Shown here: positions 32,701 through 45,349 of the stretch, in pieces
Layout of the letters: the number at the start of each line of letters is the position of its first letter
How positions within the stretch are numbered: position 1 is the stretch's first letter
Assembly: GCA_030280995.1 (NCBI GenBank)
Contig: JASXTE010000004.1
Location: 10,620,001 to 10,684,000 of the forward strand
Direction of reading: 5' to 3'
DNA: 64,000 nt
Source of the DNA: Hemileia vastatrix
Lineage: Eukaryota; Basidiomycota; Pucciniomycetes; Pucciniales; Zaghouaniaceae
Made by a program: the position numbers and the translations under genes
The notes under the pieces: model-generated
What the model was told of the DNA's origin: nothing
The model's input: the letters and a program-made list of their open reading frames with translations, nothing else
Database searches by the model: none

Positions 32701-33710
32701 ATGCTATCAATATCAAACTAATTAGAGCTGAGGGTGACGGCAGAGTTTATGAGTCAGCTTTTTTAATCTTTTCATTTAATCTTTCCTAAATCTTGACTTA
32801 ATCATTTATTTGATTGTGTAAAAGCTAACTTATACCTAATTTTTCAGCACGGAGCAGCGAGATGTTATAGCTGATTCTGGAAATTACACTCTTGGAAAGG
32901 CTCATTTGCACGCGCACAACATTCTAGGCAAGTTATTTTTACTTTCCTTGCCTCAGCTGTGGTGGATGTTTAAATTTTAGTCTTGGTTTTCTTAGACATT
33001 ACTTATATTACTATTGTAATGTTTCTATTAATCAAGAGATTATTTTTTTAACACAGGTGGCAAGTACACTATTGTACCCTCGACTTATGTGCCCGGTAAA
33101 ATTAGTAACTTCAAAATTCGAATAGAATGCGATATGCCAATATCGAAAATCGAATCAATTCCTTTAGAAAGTGATGGGATGTTCAAGCGCTTTGGTAAAG
33201 CTACTTGGGATAAGAATTGCATGTGGTATCTTAGAGGTGGAAGAGGTACCGTAAAAACCAAGTGTGTTATTGTGTTATTCTTTTCTGTTGATAAACATGT
33301 AAATGCTTGATAGAATTTTGTTCTAACAGAATACGACTTCAAACTTGGCCAAAACCTGGAAGTCCTCCCATTAAACTCAGCTTAATCCGCTGTGTGGATG
33401 ACAAGACCTCGTCTGGAAAAATCATTGCAGCTGGTTTATTTACTGATGGGCTCAGTGGTGCATCGCTAGGTCCCCTCCAGCTAGCTTTCACAGATCAAGG
33501 TTTGTCTTCGTTAAAGTGAAAATGGTTGAATTGTTGAAATGGATCAAAATTTTATTTAAGATGATAAAACTAATTTTTCATTTTTTCTCATAATTTTTAG
33601 TCAAGTGCTATGGCATCGTGGCGGAAAAATTCGGCGAAGTTATAGAAGGTGGATATCGGTTGATGGTGTATTTAGATCAACCGTTAGTCTTGGATCAAGC
33701 GATCTCTTGA
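29746..33710 (+). CDS. PalB/Rim13-like calpain protease (multi-exon; one in-frame stop)
   Basis: This is a cysteine protease of the PalB/Rim13 (calpain-7-like) type, known to act in the fungal alkaline-pH signalling pathway by cleaving PacC/Rim101. The start MEPSPSVFAAKVKQ opens an MIT-like helical domain (exon 29746-30022). The catalytic Cys is in VTDCSLIAALVV near 30410. MGGYDFIGS and LTGWIPES follow, then HCLVTVG, catalytic His in PYHNYAILG near 31556, and Asn in YNAWHQP near 31720. Beta-rich C-terminal domains run to DQAIS at 33710. Introns 30023-30108 and 30219-30279 are well supported and at least eight more short GT-AG introns follow. A TAG at 30538-30540 lies in frame and the 30622-30775 junction did not resolve, so this copy may be damaged. 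Confidence 0.82.
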
Positions 33711-34756
33711 TTTAACCAGGTTTTGGGTTGAACTCAGATCTATCATTTGTTTCATGATATTATTAGTGTAATAAAGAGGTAAAATATCACTTTTGCGATA
33801 TTCAAGATCACACTTCATTTTGTTTGTTCGTTTTTGTATACATAATTTTTCGAATGTTGGTTCTTGCTGGTTATACTAGGTTATGAGTGGGTGAAAAATA
33901 TTGCTTTTATCGTGTATCAATAATAACCTCCTTAAATTATTTGGTCAAGGTATGTGTATGTATGTTGAGATGATGAAGGGAAATGCTATTATGACTTATA
34001 TAAGAGTAAAAGGATATTAACATAAGAGTCTTTTGTTTTTAACACAATATTCATGAAGATGAATAATAAATCAAAGAACTTTCATAGCCCTGTCATGATG
34101 ATAAGGTTAACAATTATTAAGTGTGACATGATCATGAAATTTGAACTTTTAGACGATAATTGTGTCAGCCAGGTGTTAAGGCATATAAACAATATATTAA
34201 CTTAAGTTTTTGCCATTACCCCTTAACCAGTGCTCAATATTGAGATGGTTGTTTTACTATCAACGTGTTTTATTACTTAAGTTCCATATCACCTTTATAT
34301 ACATATATTAAGATCATCCACACTCGTGCGGGTGTGTATCTCCTGCTTACTTGCATATTAGTTCTGAGTTGCACTAATTAATGAGACCATTCCATACTCG
34401 TTAGTGAACATCTTCACTATTTGTGAGTTACACAAAATATTCAACACTCATGTTTTTGCATGAATTCAGTAATTTCTAATTTATTTTCTCACATGTCTTT
34501 GCATTAACTTGGTATATTCATTGTTTTTTCACTTAATCGTTTTTTGCCACAATTAGGCCATTCAACTGTCTCAAAGAATAACTAGACCTAGATGAGGATC
34601 ACCTTACCTTTACTTACTTGTCAACTACCCTCCAAGTGGACACTGATTAGGTGACCTCGTTTTCTTACTTTATATGGTGATAGGACTATTTAGAGGTGTG
34701 TACATTCCACAGAACCTGTGGTAAAATAATATAGAGCTGGTTTTGGGTGTGATATG
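33711..34756. other. No gene seen
   Basis: This is the downstream flank of the calpain gene and AT-rich intergenic DNA. No open frame with recognisable content and no clear repeat were seen. Confidence 0.5.
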
Positions 34757-35163
34757 TGTTAGTATATACATACAATTTCAAATTTTGTTAATTATTATTG
34801 TAGTTATGGCATTACTTGCCCCGAAGTAGAACTTTATGATCTGTATGTAGAAAGAAGACAATGTGTTCTGGAATAGCGTGGGAAGTCACAGAAACAGTAT
34901 ATATATCTCTATGTAGTAATAGTTATTCTCTATACTTCCTTTTCTTTGCTTACCATTTCGTTCTATCTTTCTACACGTCCACACTTGACCAAGCAGGTTA
35001 GCGCATCATAATCAGCATCTTCAGCTTCATCCCAGTGTTACTAGAGGAGAAGACTTACGTTTGATTAAAGGTTAGCGCATCATAATCAGCATCTTCAGCT
35101 TCATCCCAGTGTTACTAGAGGAGAAGACTTACGTTTGATTAAAGCTTCTCATATTCTAATACA
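34757..35163 (+). repeat. Candidate 5' LTR of copia E with a 74-bp tandem duplication
   Basis: The sequence TGTTAGTATA at 34757 is a plausible LTR start. CTAATACA ends at 35163, and TTATCAGTACCAAGC follows as a possible primer binding site. A TATA-like ACAGTATATATATC lies near 34895. Within it, a 74-bp unit starting GGTTAGCGCATCATAATCAG is repeated perfectly twice (34996-35069 and 35070-35143). The 3' partner is not in view, so the LTR limits are tentative; the duplication is certain. Confidence 0.5.
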
Positions 35164-35236
35164 TTATCAGTACCAAGCTCCAATATCGAAGCTTTTAAAA
35201 AAAAAAAACAACAACAACAACTAGTAACAAAATAAA

Positions 35237-38200
35237 ATGGACAGCAATAGCATTTGTGAATTATTATCAGCACTTGAAAACAAAAATGACACTAAACTTG
35301 GGAACGACAACTATTTCACTTGGGCTGCTCACATGGAAGGTCTTCTCTTTGAAAATGATCTGTGGGAAGCAACGGAGAACGAGTTTGTCATAATAACCAC
35401 CGAGAAAGAAGATGGAACCATAATAACATCTCCAAGTGCGAACGAAATCAAGAAACGTCAAAAGATAAACATGAAAGCTTACTCAATGATTTTACGACAT
35501 CTTGATCACGAAAATACAATGCTTATTTGTGACTGTCCGGAGCTAAAAGGAGATCCATATAAAACATGGATGAAGCTGAAAGAAAGACATGCTGAGGTTA
35601 ATCAATTCAGTAAAGCCGCTGCCTTCAAGTCACTAAATGATTTGACATACTCCACGGACCTTAAAACGTTTATCACCAATATTCAAGCTGTACTGCGAAA
35701 CTTGAGAAATGCAAAAATCAGTTACGAAGGTGACACCGTGGCAACACAAATTATTATGAAACTTCCCGATCAATATCACACCACAGCACAAAACATTCTG
35801 GCATTGGGAAAGGTCAACATGACAAATGTTCTGGCCATACTCGAACAAACGAATAAATTCCACAATCTCCAGGATAATCAATTGAGTGAAGCAAAGACAA
35901 GTAAGGCCCTGATAGCTGAATCAAGTAAAGACAATAAACCAACGTCAAAGGAGAGAAAACCCAGAAAGAAATGCACTCACTGCAATAAAACTGGACATCT
36001 TGAAAGTGAATGTTGGGAAAAGATTGGAAAACCGAGCTGGGTGGAGCAACGAAATCAGTGGAAAAGAGAAATGGCTGAAAGAAATAAAAAAACAGAAGAA
36101 TCAGCTATGATGGTGTACAATCAGTATGTGCTCATATCTTCTAACAATAACAACGCCAACCTGAAACCCATCCTTGACTCAGGAGCCACCTCGACGATGA
36201 TTAGAGATCAAAAGTACTTCTGGACCTATCAGAGCACAAATTTTGACATTGTGACAGGCAATGATAACACTGAATGTGTTGGTAGAGGGACTGTTAAACT
36301 AGTTGAAGGAAATAATGTTGTGACTCTTGATGCACTCCATGTACCTAAATTACCGTATGATCTTGTTTCAATGATTGAGTTCTGGAGAAAGGATTATCAA
36401 GTCAATTTCCTAAAAAACCCCGAAAGATGCATTGTCAGCAATAAAAATCTCAAATTTCATGCAGATATTGAAAATAACCTGTGCAAAATGCATGGTGAAT
36501 TCAAAGCTATTGAATCTTCCCTGTTATGTTCCGTTAAGATTTGGCATGATAGATTGGGCCATCCAAATTCAAAGTACACGAAGTCAACTGTCGATGAGAA
36601 TCTTGATGATAGTCAGTTCTTCTGTGAAATATGTGAAATGACGAAAGCAAAAAAGCTACCATTTAAAGGTCATCTTCCAACACCAAAGAAACCAATGGAA
36701 GTAATCCACACTGATCTTAGTGGAAGAATAAGTCCATCAACCAACAGTGGCTACAAATACTACATGAAAATCACTGATGGTTTAACGTCAACTCGAGCCG
36801 TATATCTGTTGAAAAATAAGGATGAAGCTTTAGCCAAACTGATCGAGTTCAAATCTAAGTATGAAAATATCTGCGAAACAAAAATCAAAGTCATTGTAAC
36901 TGATGGAGGAGGAGAGTATTGCTCCAACAAATTTGAGACATACCTTAAAGAAAACGGAATCACTCACCAAGTTACAGCCCCTTACACACCAGAACAAAAA
37001 CCCAATCAGTGAAAGAGGGAACAGGATCACCACCGAAAAGGCACGCGCAATGATGTTTCAATCAGGACTGCCACTTAGATACTGGGGAGAAGCGGTAACC
37101 ACGGCAGTGTATCTTGAGAATTTGATAGTCAGCAAAGCAGCAAACATGGTCTCACCACATGAAGCACTTACTGGTCGGAAACCCAAGATCTCTCACCTCC
37201 ATCCATTTGGCTGCCTAGCTATTGCCAATGTCCCAAAACAACTCAGAAAGAGTAAATTTGCTCCAACAGGCACCCGATGCGTTCTACTTGGATACTCTGA
37301 AGGAAATAATAATTATAAGCTTATGGATCTGCAATCAAAAAGGATATTTTACACTCACAATGCCACATTTAACGAATCAGTTTTTCCTATGAAAGACCAA
37401 ACCAGCCCAAAAGAATCCTTCACTATCATCTCAATACAACAATCAAAAGAGACTAACGTGATTAGAAATATTGAAGATGAAGATGAATTTCATGATGCAG
37501 TAGAAGATCAAGCCAAAGAGCAAGATAACTCTAACAAAAATCCAACTCACCAACGACTAATTCTTCAACTTGGACCACCACCATCTGAAGATGATCCAGA
37601 TCAACGCACAGGGCCAACATTACGATCACATACTCGAGCACTAATAGCTGAATTAGAGGGAACCCATAATGCCCTTATAAACTTTGTTGAACAACAAAGT
37701 ACGGATCCTGAAAATTATAGAAAGGCAATCAGTGGAGGCCAAAAGGCACATTGGATTGGCGCAATCAAAGAAGAATTGGACTCACTTCACGAGAATCATG
37801 TATGGTGTACAGTGCCAAACGAGCGACAAAAGACACTCCCTACACGCTGGATCTTTAAAACTAAGTACGATGAAAACGGTGTACTCAATAAGTTCAAAGC
37901 AAGACTAGTCATCAAGGGCTACCTTCAGAAACACGGTATAGACTTCAACGAGACGTTTGCACCTACCGGCAGAATGGCTACCCTACGAACTATCTTTGCA
38001 TTGGCAGCTATCGAGGGACTACCAATTCACCAACTCAACATAAAAACTGCATTCTTGAACAGCACATTAGACAAAGAGATCTTCATTCAAGCTCCAGAAG
38101 GATTCACTCAGTGGTTGGACAAATTGAACCTAAATTGTAGAAATGAAATTGAACAGCTCAATAATGGAAATCGTATATTGAAATTAAATAAAGCACTATA

Positions 38201-38831
38201 TGGTCTAAAACAAGCACCAAGGGCTTGGTATCAAGAAGTATCCAAATGGTTTCATAAACATAAGTTCAGAACCAGTAACAGTGATCCCTGCCTATTCATC
38301 AGGAAAGACATGGAAGATAACTACTTATACATGTTCATCTGGGTAGACGATATGGCAATCATTGGTCATGGAGCTCATCAATTTCACTCCGAGCTGTCAA
38401 AAGATTTCAAAGTTCATGATTTCACTAAAGCTACCTACATACTCGGTATACAAGTCACACGTCTAAACACCACTACAATTCAGCTACATCAAATTCAATA
38501 CATCACAGATCTACTGGAAACATTTGGAATGACCGACTGTAAAATCAACCCTACCCCCATGCAATCAAATCTACAATTACTCCCATCAGATGATGAACAA
38601 CACAGTCATTTCACAAAAACAGGGAACGATTATCGAAGCATCATTGGTAGTTTGGGATATCTAGCTCAGTGTACCAGACCAGACATTACTCATGCAGTCA
38701 ATTACTTATCGCAGTTTCTCATAAAACCAAACCAATTTCACTGGCAAGCCGCTCTCAGAATTCTACGATACCTCAAGGGAACCTCCAATGTAGGATTAAT
38801 CACCACAGAAAAAATGGGGGGGTATTGCTAG
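35237..38831 (+). pseudogene. Ty1/copia element E gag-protease-integrase-RT, truncated
   Basis: This is the best preserved retrotransposon here. The gag start MDSNSICELLSALE is followed by a helical capsid domain, zinc knuckle CTHCNKTGHLESEC, and protease LKPILDSGATSTMI. Next are the GAG-pre-integrase/zinc region HDRLGHPNS...CEICEM, and the integrase core with IHTDLSG and VTDGGGEY. A one-base frameshift in an A-run near 37000 interrupts the third catalytic block (TPEQ). The second frame resumes there, contains the integrase C-terminus, RT with ALYGLKQAPRAWY and catalytic MFIWVDDMAI (WVDD), and ends at RYLKGTSNVGLI. RNase H is missing because the frame runs into unrelated sequence at about 38815-38831. 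Confidence 0.9.
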
Positions 38832-38840
38832 CAATACCCC
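38819..38840. repeat. Perfect 22-bp palindrome at the copia E break
   Basis: GGGGTATTGCT is followed directly by its exact complement AGCAATACCCC. It lies where copia E coding sequence stops. It may mark the left end of the large element to the right, or the polypurine tract and LTR edge after an internal deletion (AAAAAATGGGGGGG resembles a copia polypurine tract). Confidence 0.7.
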
Positions 38841-40745
38841 TTGCTTGAACTCTGTTGAGCCACAAATCTATGCTTGAATTATGCACACATCATCACCATG
38901 TAGGAAATTGTTTGGCCTTACATTTAGTCAGAGATTTGTCACAAATTGAGCTCAAGATGAACCTACATTGATCACCGTTTGATCTTGTAAAATCCTAATT
39001 TGATCATCAGTTGAACTCCCTTTGATCTCACTTTGATCTAACATAAGCTTTTGCATATCCAATATGTCAACTATTCACTTTCAAAAAGATTCGTAATGAA
39101 TTTCACATGGAATATTAGAAACGAAACCAGTAATTTTGAGTAAATGGCTCATCAAAATGATTAATCTACAACAAAATACCATCAAAATTCAATCTGATTA
39201 CTGAAAACATTTGGTAAAATGACTAATAGATATTTAAATTGGAAAATAATATTCCATTTCTCAATTTCAAATTCAAAATATAAATCCTCGTTTGAAATGT
39301 GAATTTTGTAGATTCCTTGCCTTCCTATATTATGAGTAATATTTGAGGTATTTTACACCTTTGTAAATATGGTGTTGTGCTGCTAGAAATTATCTCTGTT
39401 TCAATTCAACTTTATTGAAGCTTGATTCCAGAATGATACATATTTTATAACTATTTTGAGAAAAAAGTCACTAGTAATGAATTAAGCCTTTTATCTGTCC
39501 TTTATTAAACCTCACTTAATCCTACTTAAATCCAAATTGACCGACAAAAACCTTATTTGGGATATTTTTTAGCCCAGGATGATTCAAGATTGGAGCAAAA
39601 TATTATTTTAAATATCCAATATGCCTATTGATTAAATTTCTTCAAGCTTACTTTAAATTCACATTAACATTAACTTTCACAGGAAATATTAAACACAAAT
39701 CTTGAAAATATAGTATTTAAAATCATAATAAATATAATATAATATGCTTACAACAAAATTTTCTTTCTGGATTAATTGAAACAAAAAATTGTTCATTTGT
39801 GAAAATAGAAAAAATACTATCCATCCTGAATTTAGAATTCATTTTTAAAAATTTAATGCCCCCTCACTTTCAAGTTTATCATGTATTTCGAAAATTATAT
39901 TTTTAATAATTTTGTGAATAGTACACCTGAGATATAAACTTGGGGATATCAAAAACTAAAACATCAGCAAATTGAAATGTTTTTTATTGTTATGAATGGA
40001 AATAATGATTGAAAAACACCATTAGAGCAAGTTTGATTTTGAATAATAGGCATACTTTCTCATGTAAATTTCAATAAAAATAATTTTTATTCTTACATAA
40101 GTTGCGGTGGATACATTTGAGCTCAAAAAGAATTAAAATTGACAAAATAAGACTTCTATAATTCATATTCAAAAATGAAATCACCCTTCATTATCTACCT
40201 GTAAACTATTTTAAATTGAATAATTTCAAAGTCAGTATATACTGATGTTATTTTTTCTTCTAAAAAATTTATTATATAGATTAATAGTCATAAACAGTTG
40301 ACATAGATGTTAAATTTATATAAGCAATCTTTAATTCATAAAATGATAAAACTATCTTTTATGTAAAAAGTGATGAAGGAAAAAAATATTATTAAATTTT
40401 TGATGCACTATCAATAAAATTGAAGATAGAGCATATCAAAAGTTTAAACTTAATTTCAATTTTGATATCATCATTTTATTTTATTTTACTTGAGTAGAAA
40501 ACAGATTTTAAATCTCAATATAATTTTAAATCCCATTAGTTTGTAGATTTCAACATTTGAAACTATGAAATAAATATTTATGAAAGAATTTTACAATATT
40601 TGCCCTTCTAAAAACTCATAAATCCAACTTCAAATCTTCTAACCTTCACAAGTAACCACAATGCATTCTGAAAATACTCTATATTTAAATAATTAAAGGT
40701 AAATAAAATTATGTTTTTATTCTTTATTTCAATTTTTGATAAATA

Positions 40746-40776
<31 letters not shown>

Positions 40777-42493
40777 ATTTCTTAAAAAGTCTAAGAGGGA
40801 ACTTAATAGTGGTTTTGGCATTAGATATATAGATTCAACTTTTAAAAAATTTGTTTGGAATAAATTACAAAGACAAAAAGGATATATTTTGATGAAAGAA
40901 TACTGATTTAGGTTCTCTTAAAATATTATTAACCATTTTTATGGAATATTAATCCATGGTTATCATTCTTTATGATATTATCATAGAATTTTTTCCTTTT
41001 TTAATATAATGATTTTCTATTGTGTGGTATGTAGGCTAAGATAAGTTTAAAAGATTTATTGAAGATATATATACCAGAAACAGTATAATCTGTAGATTTA
41101 TAACTATAACTTACTTTTCTGATGTTTTACATCATTGATAAGTAGCTCATGCATTACACAAGTAAATAATTATAGTCTCTGGAAATAATTCCTTGTGAAT
41201 TTCAAATTTTTTGTTATTCTTAAAATCATTACTCAAATAAACTAAAAATATCTTCAAATATTGATTGAAAGAAGGAGTTACAAAATCTTATTTTGTAGTT
41301 ATAAAAGTTTGAGTTATTTTTCATATTATCAAGTATAATGAACATTTGTAAATTTTAACTTGAAAACTAGTGATCATAGCAAAGTAATACTGGAAGAATC
41401 AGATAAAAAGGGTGGAATAAAGTCATAGCACAACAGGAAATGATACAAAATTGTTGATTTTTATCTCATAAAATTCAACATATTTTTAACATATTTTACC
41501 ACCTTTAGATAATGTTTAGTGGATTTTAACATTATTATAACAAGCAAACTTAACAATGTTTTGATTTTTTTAACAAAAATAAATATTGTTAGATCATTTT
41601 TTTAAAAAATATGACTTATTTTTATGCTTTATCTACAATAGTTAGTAGTTTTTTTTGCAGAAATTACTTGTTTTGATATTCTATTTTTGAATTTTTTAAG
41701 AGACTTCATTGCATTAAAGTTTTGTAATAATTTTTCATTAAAGCATCATATTTTAAATCTAGAGAATTGGTTTTGAAATAATATATATTTTCATGTTAAT
41801 TGACTCATTATTTTTGGATTGATAAATTATGTTAAAATTGGGATTGCTTATTTCTAGTGAGTGTACATCATAGTTTGTTTTCAAATCAAAGATTAATAAA
41901 TGGTGAAATTTGGTAAAATTATAAATATCTTTTAAACCTTTTTGATTTAAATAATGTTTAATTTTATGTAATCATTCTATAAGTAGAACACAGTTAAAAT
42001 CCGATAATGGTACATTGCTTTCAATTTCTAATACTAAAATTCTATTCTACTTGAAACAATGTAAACTAAAGCTTGGTATCTCATAAGAAACTCACAATTT
42101 TCAAAAATCATATTTCCAACTTTTTAAACATGATACACATTAAAATATATATTTTTAGAATAATTTCCTAATTAGTTTCAAATACTAGAAAATAATGACC
42201 TCAATTTATTTTAATACTTAAACCATTCTGATGAGTGAATTTCACAATCCTCTAAGTAACATATGGTTACCATTTATACACATATGCATGATTTCTCCTT
42301 TTGTTTAATTTTAGCTGAATCTAAAAAGTAAAATCACATGTTGAATATCATCTATAGATAAACTTCTTATATTAGAAGCTAATATTTCATATGAGAAATT
42401 TGTTATTGAGTTTGGGAAACATTAATAAGTGTTGGGTATTATAATTGAGCCATTTATTCAAGTAAATAAAAAAGGATGACCTTCTAAATATTT

Positions 42494-42540
<47 letters not shown>

Positions 42541-44696
42541 AAAATTAATTATATAGTAGCATTTAACCATGTTTTTATACTAATGTCATATAAAAAAAGG
42601 GATTGAACTAAAACTTTCAGTAAAGAAAATAAAAATAAGATAAGTTAATATTCTTGTTTATATTCTCATATTTTTGAAATGGCTTACTTAAGGGAGAAAA
42701 TTATTTGGTTTTAGAGTACAAGAATTTCTAGATAAAAATCTTCACAATATAGTTTGACCCTCTCAAAAAGAAAATTCCTCAAATTTTACTATCACATTTT
42801 ATATATTTGTTAAGTAATAGAAAATGGAGTTGTGTCTTTGACAATGAAGCTTTAGAAAATGAAATAAATGATTTAAATTTATAATATAATTTTTGAAACA
42901 ATAAATCATGTATTCAAAAAAAATTATATATCTTACAATCAAGATAACAGTATTAATTAAGCAACTCTAACAACTTTGGAAAGAAAACAAGAAAAAAATA
43001 ATTAGTAAAATGCATAAGTTATTTTTAGAATTTAAGGAAACTTAATAGCTCTACCTGTAAACTAGCCTTAAAGCAGGTTTGGATTTAACATGTGGAAATT
43101 CATACATAGTACCCTTCCATCATTAGAGCAGAATAAAATTTATGTAGTTTTATTTTTTTAATTTATAATAGTATTTTTATTTTTGGCTTTTTCATTAGTA
43201 TAACTATATATTTTTTAACTTTTTTGTTTTTCATAACATAAGTTCAAAGCTGCACATCACTACTTCAAGATGAAACTCCATATAATGTAATCAATGAATG
43301 ATATATTATAATGAATTTTACTAGAGACTTTTCAAAAATGGTGATTAAGAATACTTATTATAATTTTTTAAATTTTTATTATTATTATATCTCTTGAAAG
43401 GAGATGGCCATATCTCAATTTAATTAGTTTTTCCTCAGAAAAATTTATTCTTGATCTAAATAAAATTGCATCACTATTAACTAGATGTTATTATACAATT
43501 TTAACAATTTTTTTATCTGAACATAGTTGAAAGTATGTATAAATTAAAGTGTTTCCACATAGTCTTACTATTATCCCACCATTATTTTCACATTTAGATT
43601 TCATTATAACTGTAAAATAAGTTTTTCAATAATTTTAATAATACCTTAATATTTAATAATTTAGTTACATAGTAGATTTTTTATCCTTTTTTTTATATGA
43701 GGCTTATTATATAAACACCACTTTTAGATTTTATCCATTTTGATGTCTGATAATTTAAATTTTCATTTAACTACCCAAATTATATCAAAAAAAATTCAAA
43801 AGTATATTTTTTTAATGTACTCTTTTTGATAAACTTATCATTTCTTATAGGTTATTCTTCAACTATTTATTGTAATTAATTACCCACTCATTTATGGTCT
43901 GTTATTGTTGTTCATTACATACAGACAAAATAAGGATACTCTCATATTATATTGGAGTTTTAAATTAAAAAGTAAATACTAGTGGCTGGTATTAAATATG
44001 AAGTTGTTATAACTAAGTTGAACATTAATTAATTATTAAATGGCATTTTATATTACAAATTTTATTGAATGTATATAAAAATAACACTCAAGAAATATAT
44101 ATAAGATATATATATAACCATTGTATATCAAAAATGAAGTACTTATCAACATGGTCTTTTTAAATGATTTTCAAATTTACTTAAAGAGACATTAATATTA
44201 CCAATTCAAATTTTATATCAAATACAACAATATTATTATTTCATTTTTAATTATTTTACAAAAAATTTGAGTTTCAAAGTAATTTAATTCAGTATTTAAT
44301 GAATGTTTTTGAAAAATATTTTTAAAAATAGAAATAACCCCTCACAAAAAAAAATATAATTTTTTTTACTTACAATTTGCACCATATTTCTACCCTTAAA
44401 ATATTTGTATTCTTCTAACAAAAATATTTTATAAATAAATTTAAAATTTTTTTCATTATTCAATTACAAAATGTCAAATTTATAATTTATTTTACCTTAC
44501 TAAAAAATTTAGTTGAAAATTTAATTTTGTATTTCCAAAAAATAAACTTAAATGTCAAAAATTAAAAAAACAAAATTATAAATATAATTATGAGAAAGAG
44601 GTAGATTAAATTTATAATATTCATATAAAAAAAATTCATATATTTTATGGTGTTTGAATTTTAAATTTAATGTATTAAAAAATAATTATTAAATAA
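38841..44696. other. AT-rich, gene-free stretch of 5.9 kb
   Basis: Sequence is strongly A/T biased with no frame of note on either strand. Near its left edge (38966-39040) there is a cluster of TTTGATC or TTGATC motifs at about 10- and 20-bp steps. An (AT)n microsatellite lies at 42497-42537 and a shorter one near 40746-40776. The whole stretch may be the non-coding flank of the large element. Confidence 0.6.
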
Positions 44697-45349
44697 CCAA
44701 GCCAAATGAAATTGGCTTGGATTTTTGGTATCACTAGCACTTATTTTTTTCTTATACTCACATTTTAATTTTTAATTTTTAATTTTTCTACATTTCTCAT
44801 TTTGTTTTTATGATTTTTAATGTTTTTAAGACCGAAGTTGCTTTCAAACAACTTCGGTCTAACATTTCTCTCACTTTCCCACCAGATTGCACCTGGTAGG
44901 GAAAGTCGCTTCCATTTTAGAGACCAAAGTCCCTTGCAGGGACTTTGGTTTCTCTGTGTGCATTGCACAGCCAGAAAAAAACTGGCTGTGCAATGCACTG
45001 CATGCAGCACATGCAACACGCATCGCTGCTGCAAGTAATGCACATGCTGCAAATATCTCATGCAGCTGACTTGATATCAGCTGCATGAGATATGGTAGCG
45101 ATTGTGCAACGCGCGTTGCACACTGCTTTGGCCACCTCCCAGCCTAGTAAATTAGCTGGGAGGGTGGCAAACATTACAGCAAGCAATCGAAGTCGCTTTT
45201 AGCGACTTCGATTGCTTGAAAGAGACACTTCCAGCCAGGGGAAACCTGGCTGGAAGTACTAAATTGCAATGTAAGGGACCCAAGCCAATTTCAAAGGCTT
45301 GGGTCATAAATTAAGGTTTCTAAAAAGCAGCCAGTATAAATCTGGCTGC
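44697..45349. repeat. Run of about twelve different hairpins
   Basis: Successive inverted repeats with short loops are at 44697-44720 (9-bp stem CCAAGCCAA), 44829-44860 (12 bp), 44873-44906, 44919-44956, 44958-44998 (17 bp, GTGCATTGCACAGCCAG), 45053-45093 (17 bp, ATATCTCATGCAGCTGA) and 45104-45121 (18-bp palindrome). They continue at 45131-45168, 45180-45218 (18 bp, CAAGCAATCGAAGTCGCT, 3-base loop), 45227-45257 (13 bp), 45278-45304 (9 bp) and 45327-45349 (8 bp). A weaker one lies near 45001-45050. Stem sequences differ from each other, and GC content is well above the flanks. The first and second-to-last hairpins share CCAAGCC and could be element termini. Confidence 0.92.

Noticed and set aside
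38841..44696. Mitochondrial or viral insertion as an explanation of the AT-rich desert
   Set aside because: No organelle or viral gene is readable in any frame; low-complexity nuclear repeat DNA is enough.
44765..45086. Four overlapping open frames on both strands in the hairpin array
   Set aside because: They arise because inverted repeats read open on both strands; they contain no protein motifs.
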